A stretch of DNA of 35,831 nucleotides from Acidimicrobiia bacterium (GTDB lineage: Bacteria > Actinomycetota > Acidimicrobiia > Acidimicrobiales > Ilumatobacteraceae), in contig RFSV01000011.1 in NCBI GenBank assembly GCA_009923785.1, positions 5,001 to 40,831 on the forward strand, read 5' to 3'. Under the pieces are notes generated by a model. It was not told the DNA's origin. It ran no database searches and saw only the letters and a list, made by a program, of their open reading frames with translations. This document shows positions 1 through 9,176 of this stretch, piece by piece; the first letter of the stretch is position 1; every line of letters begins with the position of its first letter. Both the position numbers and the translations under genes were made by a program.

Positions 1-486
1 GCTCTCCATACGGGCTCGCACCGATTCCTTGGCCACCATCTGATTGACCGTGAAGTGCTTGCCGACGTCACGCAGGAAGTCGAGGGCACTCATCGGCGCG
101 GTCCAGTCCGCGTTGTCGACGAGTCGCGCAGCATGGGGTCCGTCGAAGTCGAGGATTTTCTCCAGTTGCTTCTTCACCTGAGCAACGTTGTGTCGCAACG
201 TCTCGCGATCGAGCAGGTTGCGTTCCTCACTTCGCCCGCCTGGATCGCCCACCATTCCGGTGGCTCCACCGGCGAGTACTACAGGGCGATGTCCGGCCAA
301 CTGGAACCGGCGCAACATCACCTGACCGAGAAGGTTGCCCGCGTGGAGCGAATCGGCCGTCGGATCGAAACCGACGTACACCCCGATCGGTCCGGCCGAC
401 AGCCGTTCGCCAAGAGCCGAACGGTCAGTCGAATCGTGGACGAGACCGCGTGCATCGAGATCGGCGAGCAAGGGGGACTGCGACAT
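1..486 (-). CDS. tyrS: Tyrosyl-tRNA synthetase, N-terminal part (cut by window edge)
   Basis: Charges tRNA-Tyr with tyrosine in the cytoplasm. The 162 codons present read GVYVGFDPTADSLHAGN, the class I Rossmann start with the HIGH-type signature as HAGN, followed by GGATGMVGDPGGRSEER, which is typical of bacterial TyrS. The KMSKS loop and the S4 domain lie beyond base 1. The ATG at 486 is preceded by GGGAG about ten bases upstream. The gene is divergent from the DUF2332 gene across a gap of about 100 bases that should hold both promoters; I could not pick a convincing -10/-35 pair there. In many actinobacteria tyrS follows the arginine genes, which fits this position. The identification is firm; only the 3' part is missing. 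Confidence 0.96.
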   Translation of the reverse strand, partial: MSQSPLLADLDARGLVHDSTDRSALGERLSAGPIGVYVGFDPTADSLHAGNLLGQVMLRRFQLAGHRPVVLAGGATGMVGDPGGRSEERNLLDRETLRHNVAQVKKQLEKILDFDGPHAARLVDNADWTAPMSALDFLRDVGKHFTVNQMVAKESVRARMES

Positions 487-588
487 AGATGTCCATTCTC
501 CCAGGCTCACCGGTACGAATCCACGAATTACGACTGCGGTACCGTGGCGCCCGTGGTCCCCGGGGACGAGAAAGTCAGCGAGACGAGC

Positions 589-1590
589 ATGGCCTTGGCG
601 CGACAGGCCGTCGCATGTCGAGAACTCGGATCGACGCAGTACGCCGATCTCCTCGACGAACTCGTGCTCGACACGGATCGTGGCGGCCCCATCGGACGGT
701 TGCTCGCCGATCGTCCCGAGCGCCCATTGCACTCCGCTCTCTCCCTTCGTCTTCTCGGGGCCGTGCACCGGATCGCACTACGCGGTGAAGCTCCGGAACT
801 CGCCGCTCGGTTCCCGTCCTGCGGAGGCGATGGGTCACCGATTCCACTCGGCGATTTCGAAGACGTCGTGCACCGTCATCGACCCGAGATCGACGTCGAA
901 CTCGGCAATCAGGTTCAGACCAACGAAGTGGGCCGCAGCATCGTTCCTCTGTCGTTCGTGCATTGGGTCACCACGCTCGGCGTGACCGATCTCGACTGGA
1001 TCGAGATCGGCGCCAGCGCTGGCCTCAATCTCCACTTCGAGAAATACGGAGCCGAGTGCGAGTCGGGGTCTCTCGGAGATCCGACGTCGACCGTTCGTTT
1101 CGACCCATCGTGGTTCGTCTCGTCTCCCCCCGTGGTGCGGGAGCCGGCCACGTGTCGTCGATTGTCGGGAGCCGACCCCTTCGCTCTCGACGTCAACGAC
1201 TCTGACGATTCACTCCGCCTCCTGTCATTCGTCTGGCCCGATCAAATCGAGCGCTTCGAGCGACTCCGGGCCGCCATCGGCATCGCTACGGCTTCGAACA
1301 TCGAACTCGAACGACGATCGGCTGATCACTTCGTACAGGAGCGTCTCGCCGACGACTCGTCACTGCCCCGGGTCGTCTTCCATTCGATCGTGTGGCAGTA
1401 CTTGTCGTCCGAGGTGCGAAACGGAGTCCGCGACGCGCTCGCCGGTGCGACGGCGTCACGAGACGCGCCGGTGATCTGGCTGAGGATGGAACCGTCAGGA
1501 TCGGCGGCCGACGTCCGAGTCACGGTCTACGACGGCGGCCGCGAACCGGCCGAGATTGGATATCACGGACGAGGATTCCGATGGCTGTGA
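589..1590 (+). CDS. DUF2332 family protein, function unknown
   Basis: A 333-residue cytoplasmic protein matching what I recall of DUF2332, a family common in actinobacteria. Recognisable parts are the N-terminal LARQAVACRELGSTQYADLL, a central VPLSFVHWVTTLG followed by IEIGASAGLNL, and a C-terminal FHSIVWQYLS. The central glycine-rich segment looks like a Rossmann-type nucleotide or SAM site, but no activity is established. The open frame extends upstream to base 55 over the divergent tyrS; that part is an antisense shadow. ATG at 589 is the first start giving the family-like N-terminus; GTG at 544 or 553 are alternatives. There are no signal peptide or membrane segments. It converges on the thioesterase gene with 13 bases between stops. 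Confidence 0.8.
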   Translation: MALARQAVACRELGSTQYADLLDELVLDTDRGGPIGRLLADRPERPLHSALSLRLLGAVHRIALRGEAPELAARFPSCGGDGSPIPLGDFEDVVHRHRPEIDVELGNQVQTNEVGRSIVPLSFVHWVTTLGVTDLDWIEIGASAGLNLHFEKYGAECESGSLGDPTSTVRFDPSWFVSSPPVVREPATCRRLSGADPFALDVNDSDDSLRLLSFVWPDQIERFERLRAAIGIATASNIELERRSADHFVQERLADDSSLPRVVFHSIVWQYLSSEVRNGVRDALAGATASRDAPVIWLRMEPSGSAADVRVTVYDGGREPAEIGYHGRGFRWL

Positions 1591-1603
1591 CGGCCGATGA
1601 CGT

Positions 1604-2023
1604 CTACAGATCGCGTTCGTAGGCGGACCGAACTATGTCGGGGATCGGTGCCGGGCGCTGAGATTCTGGATCGATGCTCACGTAGGTGATCACCGCTTCG
1701 AACACCGGACGATCCTCCACCGCTCCGTCGATCGTCACGTCGAAGCTCGTGGAACCCCATCGAGACACCTCGGCGCGGACGTCGATGACGTCTCCGTAGC
1801 GCGCTGGAGAGAACCACGTCATTTCGGTCTTCTTCAGCATGAAGTCGAAGCCGATGGCGTGAAGGTCGGTCGTCGTTCCGGCCGCTCGCAGTTCGTCGGC
1901 CAGAGCCTCTCGTGTCCAGCAATCCATCACATCGTCGCAGTAGACGAAATAGTTCGGGTTGAACACCACGCGTTGCATGTCGCACTCTCCGTAGCGAACG
2001 CGAATCTGTTGGGTGTAACCCAT
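1604..2023 (-). CDS. Hotdog-fold acyl-CoA thioesterase (YbgC/FadM type)
   Basis: A 139-residue single hotdog domain. The N-terminal RVRYGECDMQRVVFNPNYFVYCDD corresponds to the 4-hydroxybenzoyl-CoA thioesterase signature, with the Asp of ECD at the usual catalytic position and the long central helix after NPNY. Such enzymes hydrolyse acyl-CoA thioesters; the substrate cannot be read from sequence. Its ATG shares one base with the TGA of marC (TGATG), so translation is probably coupled. It is the last gene of the arg transcription unit. Longer upstream starts in the frame would overlap marC and lack conserved sequence, so 2023 is preferred. A role in arginine metabolism is not expected; it is probably a passenger of the operon. 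Confidence 0.87.
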   Translation of the reverse strand: MGYTQQIRVRYGECDMQRVVFNPNYFVYCDDVMDCWTREALADELRAAGTTTDLHAIGFDFMLKKTEMTWFSPARYGDVIDVRAEVSRWGSTSFDVTIDGAVEDRPVFEAVITYVSIDPESQRPAPIPDIVRSAYERDL

Positions 2024-2652
2024 CAACCGAACCTCGCTTCGTCGACGACGGCGAGTACACCGTTGATCATCGACTGAAGCGCAACCGCGGCCAGGATCAT
2101 TCCGGCCACTCGGGCGAGCAGCAGGATTCCGGTCGGACGAACGATTTTTTGCAGAAGACCGCTGAAACGAAGAGCCAGCAGAGTGACGAACATGGCGAGC
2201 GCCGTCCCACCCACCACCGTGAACCATTCGGCTGCTCCTTCGGCTCGACTGAAGAACACGATCGTGGCGACGATGGTTCCTGGTCCGGCCAACAACGGAG
2301 TCCCGAGAGGAACCATGGCGATCGACGTCCGCTGCTCGGGAGTCGCTTCGACGTACCCGTCTTCGCCCGAGCCTTGCCCATAGAGAAGTTGGAGTGCGAC
2401 GAGCAGAAGGAGAAGTCCGCCCGAGATCTGCAAGGCCGGAACCGACACCTTCAGATATTCGAGAACCGTTCGACCGAACAAAGCGAAGATCGAAATGACG
2501 AAGAAGGCAGTTGCCGTGGCCAGATATGCCGCCCGATGGCGCTCCTTGTGCGACAACCGACGGGTGACGGCGAGAAAGATCGGAACGTTGCCAGGTGGGT
2601 CGAGGATCACGAGCATCGTCACCACGACCTCACCGAACAATCGAGTGTTCAT
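2023..2652 (-). CDS. MarC family integral membrane protein
   Basis: A 209-residue hydrophobic protein with about six predicted membrane helices: near residues 5-25, 38-60, 68-88, 105-130, 140-162 and 180-200. The family marks are LDPPGNVPIFLAVT near the N-terminus and VPLGTPLLAGPGTI in the second half; these are the two inverted-repeat motifs of MarC/UPF0056 proteins. The family was once linked to multiple antibiotic resistance, but its real function is unknown. The start is the ATG at 2652, which overlaps the argH stop as ATGA. An upstream start at 2682 would add ten residues inside argH and is less likely. It lies in the arg operon after argH, and transport of a related metabolite is only a guess. 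Confidence 0.88.
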   Translation of the reverse strand: MNTRLFGEVVVTMLVILDPPGNVPIFLAVTRRLSHKERHRAAYLATATAFFVISIFALFGRTVLEYLKVSVPALQISGGLLLLLVALQLLYGQGSGEDGYVEATPEQRTSIAMVPLGTPLLAGPGTIVATIVFFSRAEGAAEWFTVVGGTALAMFVTLLALRFSGLLQKIVRPTGILLLARVAGMILAAVALQSMINGVLAVVDEARFG

Positions 2653-4070
2653 CGCGAAGCCTGTTGGACGGCGGCCCGCCACGCGGCCAGACGGTGTTCG
2701 AGTCGTTCTCGCTGATCTTTCACGACGCCGGGACCGGCTCCCCCACGAGTGGTTCGCATCGTGACACCGACGCCGGCTTCGATGAGTCGAGCCGCCTCGG
2801 GTCCGAGGGACGATTCGGACGCGACGAGATCGACGAGTGCACCGTCACCGGCCAGACTCCGACGAACGAGAGCACCGACGACCGCATGGGCGTCGCGGAA
2901 CGGGACACCGGAACGAACGAGGAACTCGGCCAGATCGGTGGCGGCCATGGTGGGCGCGTCGGCCGCTTGCTGCATGCTGTCGTAACGGAACGTGGCCGTG
3001 GCGATCATTCCCTCGATCGCCGCCAATCCGAGCGACACCTGCTCCACGGCGTCGAAGAGTGGCTCCTTGTCTTCTTGCAGATCCCGGTTGTACGAAAGCG
3101 GTAGGCCTTTCAGGGTGGCGAGCAACCCGGTGAGACCACCGATGACTCGGCCAGCCTTGCCGCGCGCCAGTTCCGCAATATCGGCATTCTTCTTCTGAGG
3201 CAGCATCGAGGAGCCCGTGGCATAGGCGTCGTCGAGGGTCGCGAAGCCGAACTCCTCACTGGTCCAAAGGACCCACTCCTCGCCGATGCGCGACAGATGG
3301 ACGGCGATCATCGACAAGGAGAAAAGGAATTCGGCGGCGAAGTCTCGGTCGCTCACGACGTCGAGAGAGTTGTCGAACACGGCCGTGAATCCGAGTTCAC
3401 GGGCGGTCCATTCGGGATCGAGGGGCAATGAGGAACCGGCCAGGGCCCCCGCCCCGAGGGGAGAGACGTCGACGCGTTCGAGCGCGTCGAGAAGACGATC
3501 GACGTCGCGTCCGAGCGCCCAGCAGTGGGCCATGAGATGGTGGGCCAGCATCACCGGCTGCGCTCGCTGCACATGTGTGTATCCAGGGAGATAGGCACCT
3601 TTGGACGCCGACTCGTCGGCCCGTTGCAACAGCGCTTCCTGCAAAGCGATCACGCGACGTGCGACCATGGGTATCTGCGACTTGCACCAGAGCCTGAATC
3701 CAGTGACAGATTGGTCGTTGCGACTACGACCGGTATGAAGTTTCGCTCCCGCCGCGCCGCTCAATTCGGTCACCCGTCTCTCGATGGCAGTGTGAATGTC
3801 TTCGTCGGAGGGCACGAAAGCGAATGCTCCCGATGACATCTCCGATTCGACCGCCGACAAGGCGGCGAGCACGGAGTCGCACTCGTCAACACTGAGAATG
3901 CCGACGTGGGCCAGGCCCTTCACGTGGGCACGCGAACAGGCGATGTCTTCACGCCACAGGAGTCGATCGAAAGGGAGGCTCACCGTGTAGGCCATGAGTT
4001 CGTCGGATGGTCCGCCGGCGAAGCGGCCATGCCACAAGGTGTTACCGGCGTCGGGAGTGTTCGCGGTCAT
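2649..4070 (-). CDS. argH: Argininosuccinate lyase
   Basis: Last step of arginine synthesis: argininosuccinate to arginine plus fumarate. The 473 residues cover the whole fumarase/aspartase superfamily fold. HTGRSRND is at 112-119, the GYTHVQRAQP segment with the catalytic His at about 163-172, and the superfamily signature GSSMLPQKKN with the catalytic serine at 286-295. The ATG overlaps the argR stop as ATGA, and the stop overlaps marC. argG, the preceding enzyme and the usual neighbour, is not between argR and argH nor anywhere else in the window. Length and motifs are normal, so the enzyme should be active. Confidence 0.97.
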   Translation of the reverse strand: MTANTPDAGNTLWHGRFAGGPSDELMAYTVSLPFDRLLWREDIACSRAHVKGLAHVGILSVDECDSVLAALSAVESEMSSGAFAFVPSDEDIHTAIERRVTELSGAAGAKLHTGRSRNDQSVTGFRLWCKSQIPMVARRVIALQEALLQRADESASKGAYLPGYTHVQRAQPVMLAHHLMAHCWALGRDVDRLLDALERVDVSPLGAGALAGSSLPLDPEWTARELGFTAVFDNSLDVVSDRDFAAEFLFSLSMIAVHLSRIGEEWVLWTSEEFGFATLDDAYATGSSMLPQKKNADIAELARGKAGRVIGGLTGLLATLKGLPLSYNRDLQEDKEPLFDAVEQVSLGLAAIEGMIATATFRYDSMQQAADAPTMAATDLAEFLVRSGVPFRDAHAVVGALVRRSLAGDGALVDLVASESSLGPEAARLIEAGVGVTMRTTRGGAGPGVVKDQRERLEHRLAAWRAAVQQASR

Positions 4071-4555
4071 CCTCGTCTCGCTTTCTCTCCGACCAGACCG
4101 GCCAAGTCGCGCAGGAGTCCGGCCAATGCCTCTCCTCCCAAGTCTTCCTCGGCGACACAGAAAATCGTGTCGTCGCCGGCGACCGTACCAAGTAATCCCT
4201 CGAGAGCACTGCGATCAAGAGCCGACGCGACGACATGCGCGCAGCCCGGTGGAGTCCGCACCACGACCATCGATCCGCTGTGTCGCACTTCAGCCACCCA
4301 TTCACCGAGGACTCGACGGAGCTGATCCTCGGGTGCAATGCGGGCTGGAGCGAATTCGGGAATGGCGTAGACACTCTCGCCTCCCGGAACTCTCACCTTC
4401 ACCGCCCCGAGATCGTCGAGGTCGCGTGAGACCGTCGCCTGGGTGGCGACCAGACCTTCCGCGGCGAGCATTTCGACGAGTTGCGGCTGATTCGACACGG
4501 CATGCTGGCCGATCAGGCGACTGATCAATTGCTGACGCTGTGCCTTCGCCGCCAT
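4067..4555 (-). CDS. argR: Arginine repressor ArgR
   Basis: A hexameric, arginine-dependent DNA-binding repressor. The 162 residues have an N-terminal winged helix with recognition segment ATVSRDLDDLG (about 40-50) and a C-terminal arginine-binding/oligomerisation domain with GTVAGDDT at 123-130, whose paired Asp contact arginine in the family. Two starts compete, GTG at 4558 and ATG at 4555. GGAGG sits six bases before the ATG but only three before the GTG, so the ATG is chosen; it shares one base with the argF stop (TGATG). The gene lies inside the operon it probably represses through the paired boxes upstream of argC, and the carA promoter holds similar boxes. Confidence 0.95.
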   Translation of the reverse strand: MAAKAQRQQLISRLIGQHAVSNQPQLVEMLAAEGLVATQATVSRDLDDLGAVKVRVPGGESVYAIPEFAPARIAPEDQLRRVLGEWVAEVRHSGSMVVVRTPPGCAHVVASALDRSALEGLLGTVAGDDTIFCVAEEDLGGEALAGLLRDLAGLVGEKARRG

Positions 4556-5447
4556 CACTTGCCTCCGAGAACGTAGGCCATCGCGCCACGCGCCGAGTGG
4601 AGACGATTGTGCGCCTGCTGGATGATTCTGCTCGTCGGACCGTCGATCACCGAGGCCTCTACTTCCAAGCCTCGATAGGCCGGCAGGCAGTGCATGAAGA
4701 TCGCGTCGGACGCCGCGGCGGACATCATCGACTCGGTCACCGTGTAGTCACCGAAGATCGCCAACCGCTCGGCCTTCTCGTCTTCCTGACCCATCGAAAC
4801 CCAGGTGTCGGTATGCACCGCGTGGGCCCCCACGACCGCCGCCTTCGGATCGACCGACGATTCGACCGACGGTGAACCCATGTCGAGGAAACGCTGTATG
4901 TCGTCGTCAGGAGCCGAGTAGCCATCGGGACAACCGAATCTGATGTGAGCTCCGAGATAGGCGCACACTTCACCGAGCGATCGCGCCACGTTGTTGTAGT
5001 CACCGACCCAAGCGACGGTACGCCCCTTGAGCGAACCGAACTCTTGGAGCATGGTGAGCGCGTCAGCCAATCCCTGAAGGGGATGTGAATGGTCGGACAA
5101 CATGTTGATCACCGGCACGGAACTAGTTGCGGCGAGTCGCACGACGACCTCGTGACGAAACACTCGTGCCGCCAAGAGACCGTGATATCCAGACATCACG
5201 CGTGCGATGTCTTCGACTGGCTCGCGAACGTCGAAGCCCACTTCCTCACCGCGGGTGTACACGGGATGGCCCCCCAATTGCACGACAGCGACTTCCATAC
5301 TCTGCCGAGTTCGGTTGGACGGCTTTTCGAAGACGAGCGCAACGCCTTGGCCGTCGAGTGGACGACCCAACTTCTTGATCGGGCGGGTCGACAGATCGAG
5401 TACGGCCCGCACGCCATCGGGCCCGAGATCGGTGATGTCGAGAAGAT

Positions 5448-5451
<4 letters not shown>
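4555..5451 (-). CDS. argF: Ornithine carbamoyltransferase
   Basis: Joins carbamoyl phosphate to ornithine to give citrulline. The 298 residues hold both transcarbamylase domains. The carbamoyl-phosphate loop reads FEKPSNRTRQS at 41-51 (usual core STRTR, here SNRTR), HPLQ is at 123-126, the ornithine-loop SMG at 219-221 and the HCLP motif at 254-257. Binding residues other than the Thr-to-Asn change are intact. The start is GTG at 5451, overlapping the argD stop as GTGA, with AAGGAG seven bases upstream. A slightly short N-terminus compared with the usual 305-315 residues is normal for this subgroup. It consumes the carbamoyl phosphate made by carAB, encoded further along this window. Confidence 0.96.
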
Positions 5452-6646
<1,195 letters not shown>

Positions 6647-6650
<4 letters not shown>

Positions 6651-7516
6651 GACGGAACCTCCACCATCGTTCCGATACCGGCATCGGTGAACAATTCGAG
6701 CAACAGCACATGCGGAATCCGACCGTCGAGGATGTGCGCTCTCCGGACGCCCTGTCGAACGGCGTGCACGCAACTCTCGACCTTCGGGATCATTCCGCCG
6801 GCGATGGTGCCGTCGGCCATCAGCCCATCGAGTTCGTCCGGTGTGGTCTGACGAATCAGGCTCGAGGGATCGTCGACCTTTCGACGCAGACCTTCGATGT
6901 CGGTCAAGTAGACGAGCTTCTCGGCGTCGAGAGCTTCGGCGATGGCACCAGCGACCGTGTCGGCGTTGATGTTGTAGGCCTGACCGTTCTCGTCGGTACC
7001 GATGGTGGCGACCACCGGAATGAACTCGTCGTCGAGAAGTCTCGTCAGGATGGCCGGATTGACATCGGCGACGTCGCCGACGAAACCGAGTTCAGGGTCG
7101 CGTGCGACAGCCCTGATGAGGCCGGCATCCTCGCCGCTCACGCCGACGGCATAGCGACCATGCACGTTCATGGCGGCAACGATCTGCGGATTGACCTGAC
7201 CGATGAGAACCATGCGCGCGATGTCGACGGTCTCGGAGTCGGTCACCCGCAGTCCGTTGCGGAATTCGGCGGTCTTGCCGAGCCGATCCATGAGCTCGCT
7301 GATCTGCGGACCGCCACCGTGCACCACGACCGGCTTCAAGCCAACGAGACGCATGAGCACCACGTCTTGGGCGAAATGCGCAAGAGCATCGTCGTCGGAC
7401 GTGCCAGCGAGAGCGTTACCGCCGTACTTCACGACCACGATCTGGTCGGCGAAACGACGAATGTACGGAAGGGCCTCGATCAGTACTTCGGCCCGCTCGG
7501 AACGTTCGAGATTCAC
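6647..7516 (-). CDS. argB: Acetylglutamate kinase
   Basis: Phosphorylates N-acetylglutamate with ATP, usually the arginine-feedback step of the cyclic pathway. The 289 residues carry VVVKYGGNA at about 27-35 (phosphate-binding Lys), VVHGGGPQI at 64-72, and an AYNINADTVAGAIAEAL segment in the ATP-binding half. The N-terminal helix before VVVKYGGN (ERAEVLIEALPYIRRF) is the kind that interlocks hexamers in arginine-sensitive kinases, so feedback inhibition is likely. The start is GTG at 7516, overlapping the argC stop as GTGA, with a G-rich stretch (GGGGGTG) upstream as a weak ribosome site. The junction leaves no room for argJ, which often lies between argC and argB. Confidence 0.96.
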
Positions 7517-8547
7517 GGATACACCCCCACAGCCGTGAGCCCGGACGTCTCGTCGATACCAAGGGCCACGTTGGCGGCCTGAACAGCGCCACCAGATGCG
7601 CCTTTGCACAGGTTGTCGAGCGCGCTGATCACGACGACGGTGCCGGTGCGTTCGTCGTAGCGGGCCGTGAGATGAACGGCATTCGATCCGAGCGTGGCCT
7701 TGGTCGACGGAGGTTCGTCGCGCACGACGACGAACGGTTCGTTCGCATAGGTGCTCAAAAGGGCGTCCATCACCACTGAGGTGGACACCGATGTGCCGGC
7801 GGATGGCCGGGCGTAACACGTCGCCAGAATGCCGCGATTCATCGGTACGAGATGGGGTGTGAACAGAACCGTCGCACCGATCTGCTCCTGCATTTCCGGA
7901 GTGTGCCGATGGTTCAGGAGTCCGTACGCGTTCACGTCTTCGTCGACGGTGCAAAAGAGATTGGTGTGCTTGGGTGCCCGTCCGGCCCCCGACACACCGC
8001 TCGCCGCGTCGACGATCACCGACGACGTGTCGATCAATCCGGCGTCGACGAGTGGCGCGACGGCCAATGTGGCCGCCGTGACGTAACAACCGGGCGTGGC
8101 GACGAGTGTGGCACCGGCGAGCGAATCACGATGGCGCTCGGGCAGTCCGTACACCGCCCTCGACAAGAGGTCGGGTCGATCGTGTGCGAAGCCGTAGTAC
8201 TCGGGATAGGCCGATGCATCCTTCAGACGAAAGGCGGCCGACAGATCGACGATGCACCCGACCTTGCCCTGGAGTTGCGGAACGATCTCGAGGCTCGCCT
8301 CATGGGGCAATCCGAGAAATACGACGTCGGCCCCGTCGCACGCCGACGGGTCGTTGGGAGCGAACACCAGATCGCGATACCGAGCGGCCAGGCTCGGGTA
8401 GAGGCTGGAAACCGGAGCACCGGCTTGGGTGTCGCCAGTGGCCACCACCAGCTCGAAGGTCGGGTGGTGGGCGACCAGGCGTAAGAGCTCGGCGCCCGTG
8501 TAGCCCGAGGCCCCCAAAATGGCGACGGAATGAGTCCGCTGTGACAT
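7513..8547 (-). CDS. argC: N-acetyl-gamma-glutamyl-phosphate reductase
   Basis: An NADPH-dependent reduction of N-acetylglutamyl phosphate to the semialdehyde. The 344 residues begin with the dinucleotide motif GASGYTG at 12-18 and include VATPGCYVTAA with the catalytic cysteine at 154, then SGVSGAGR and a C-terminal LDNLCKGASGGAVQ. First gene of the arg operon. The ATG at 8547 has no recognisable Shine-Dalgarno sequence. A TATGAT -10 lies at 8561-8556, so the transcript would start within a few bases of the ATG and be leaderless or nearly so. The promoter holds two ArgR-type boxes. Confidence 0.96.
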   Translation of the reverse strand: MSQRTHSVAILGASGYTGAELLRLVAHHPTFELVVATGDTQAGAPVSSLYPSLAARYRDLVFAPNDPSACDGADVVFLGLPHEASLEIVPQLQGKVGCIVDLSAAFRLKDASAYPEYYGFAHDRPDLLSRAVYGLPERHRDSLAGATLVATPGCYVTAATLAVAPLVDAGLIDTSSVIVDAASGVSGAGRAPKHTNLFCTVDEDVNAYGLLNHRHTPEMQEQIGATVLFTPHLVPMNRGILATCYARPSAGTSVSTSVVMDALLSTYANEPFVVVRDEPPSTKATLGSNAVHLTARYDERTGTVVVISALDNLCKGASGGAVQAANVALGIDETSGLTAVGVYP

Positions 8548-8549
8548 AG

Positions 8550-8563
8550 CGAATGATCATACG
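8550..8563 (-). promoter_or_regulatory. ARG box 1 with embedded -10 of the argC promoter
   Basis: On the minus strand the 14-mer is CGTAT-GATC-ATTCG, fitting the ArgR half-site pattern TGNAT-N4-ATNCA except at its two outer bases. It contains the putative -10 TATGAT (8561-8556). The same core, GTATGATCATTC, recurs upstream of carA. A repressor bound here would cover the -10 and the argC start codon. The pattern is known from ArgR of Escherichia coli and Bacillus; binding in this organism is inference. Confidence 0.65.
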
Positions 8564-8569
8564 GATCAA

Positions 8570-8583
8570 TGCATGGCAATACA
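8570..8583 (-). promoter_or_regulatory. ARG box 2 and -35 region of argC
   Basis: On the plus strand this reads TGCAT-GGCA-ATACA, an exact fit to TGNAT-N4-ATNCA. Its centre is 20 bp from box 1, so the two 18-bp operators are separated by 2 bp on one DNA face, the arrangement needed for an ArgR hexamer. A poor -35 (TTGTAT, minus strand 8584-8579) lies 17 bp from TATGAT and overlaps the box edge. Confidence 0.7.
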
Positions 8584-8640
8584 ACGATTGGTTCGAGTCC
8601 CGTCACGGGGTTGGGGGTCGATCACTGACAACATGGGCCG

Positions 8641-9171
8641 ATGGCGGGATTCCCCCTCCCCTCCACCAAGGGTCGATTACTGGTCGCCGCTCCCCCGCTC
8701 GGCGACCCCAACTTCGATCGCTCGGTCGTTTTCATGCTCGAACACAACGAAGGTGGGGCCCTCGGTGTCGTGATCAACCGGATCAGCGACACCGTCGAGG
8801 TGGAGTTCGAGGAGTGGAGCCCGCTTCTCGCCACCCCGGCTCTCGTCTTCCATGGCGGTCCGGTCGAACCGCAGGCTCTCATCGCCCTCGGGAAACTCGA
8901 CGACGGCCGCGTCGACGCCGTCGAACTCGACCGCGATCCCGTACTGCTCGAACCCCGGCCATTGGCGGTACGGATCTTTCACGGATATGCCGGGTGGGAT
9001 GCCCAGCAATTGGACAGTGAACTCGAGGCCGGCGTATGGATCGTGGCGACCGCCGAGGCCGACGACGTGTTCACGTCGAGTCCCGACGAACTGTGGACCG
9101 ACGTGATGTCGCGTCAACCCGGTCGGGTGGCGTGGATGGCCTCGGCGCCTGCTGACCTCTCCGTCAACTGA
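8641..9171 (+). CDS. YqgE/AlgH family protein (UPF0301)
   Basis: A 176-residue UPF0301 protein. The opening KGRLLVAAPPLGDPNFDRSV, then FMLEHNEGGALGVVINR, FHGGPVEP in the middle and RIFHGYAGWDAQQLDSEL near residues 110-130 follow the family from end to end. The biochemical role is unknown; AlgH of Pseudomonas was named from an alginate regulation phenotype. An in-frame TGA four codons upstream (8626) makes ATG 8641 the first possible start; the ribosome site is weak. It is divergent from argC, so its promoter shares the 93-bp gap with the ARG boxes. It converges on pheT with only 5 bases between stops. Confidence 0.92.
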   Translation: MAGFPLPSTKGRLLVAAPPLGDPNFDRSVVFMLEHNEGGALGVVINRISDTVEVEFEEWSPLLATPALVFHGGPVEPQALIALGKLDDGRVDAVELDRDPVLLEPRPLAVRIFHGYAGWDAQQLDSELEAGVWIVATAEADDVFTSSPDELWTDVMSRQPGRVAWMASAPADLSVN

Positions 9172-9176
9172 GCGAG

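Noticed and set aside
55-588. N-terminal extension of the DUF2332 frame upstream of 589
   Set aside because: It runs antisense through the tyrS coding region and has no family similarity; the DUF2332-like sequence begins near 589.
6710-7582. Plus-strand open frame of 290 codons opposite argB
   Set aside because: Antisense to argB; no domain and no ribosome site.
8588-8606. GGTTCGAGTCC resembling the T-loop of a tRNA
   Set aside because: The flanking bases do not form a T-stem, and no anticodon arm or acceptor stem can be drawn in the 93-bp argC-yqgE gap.
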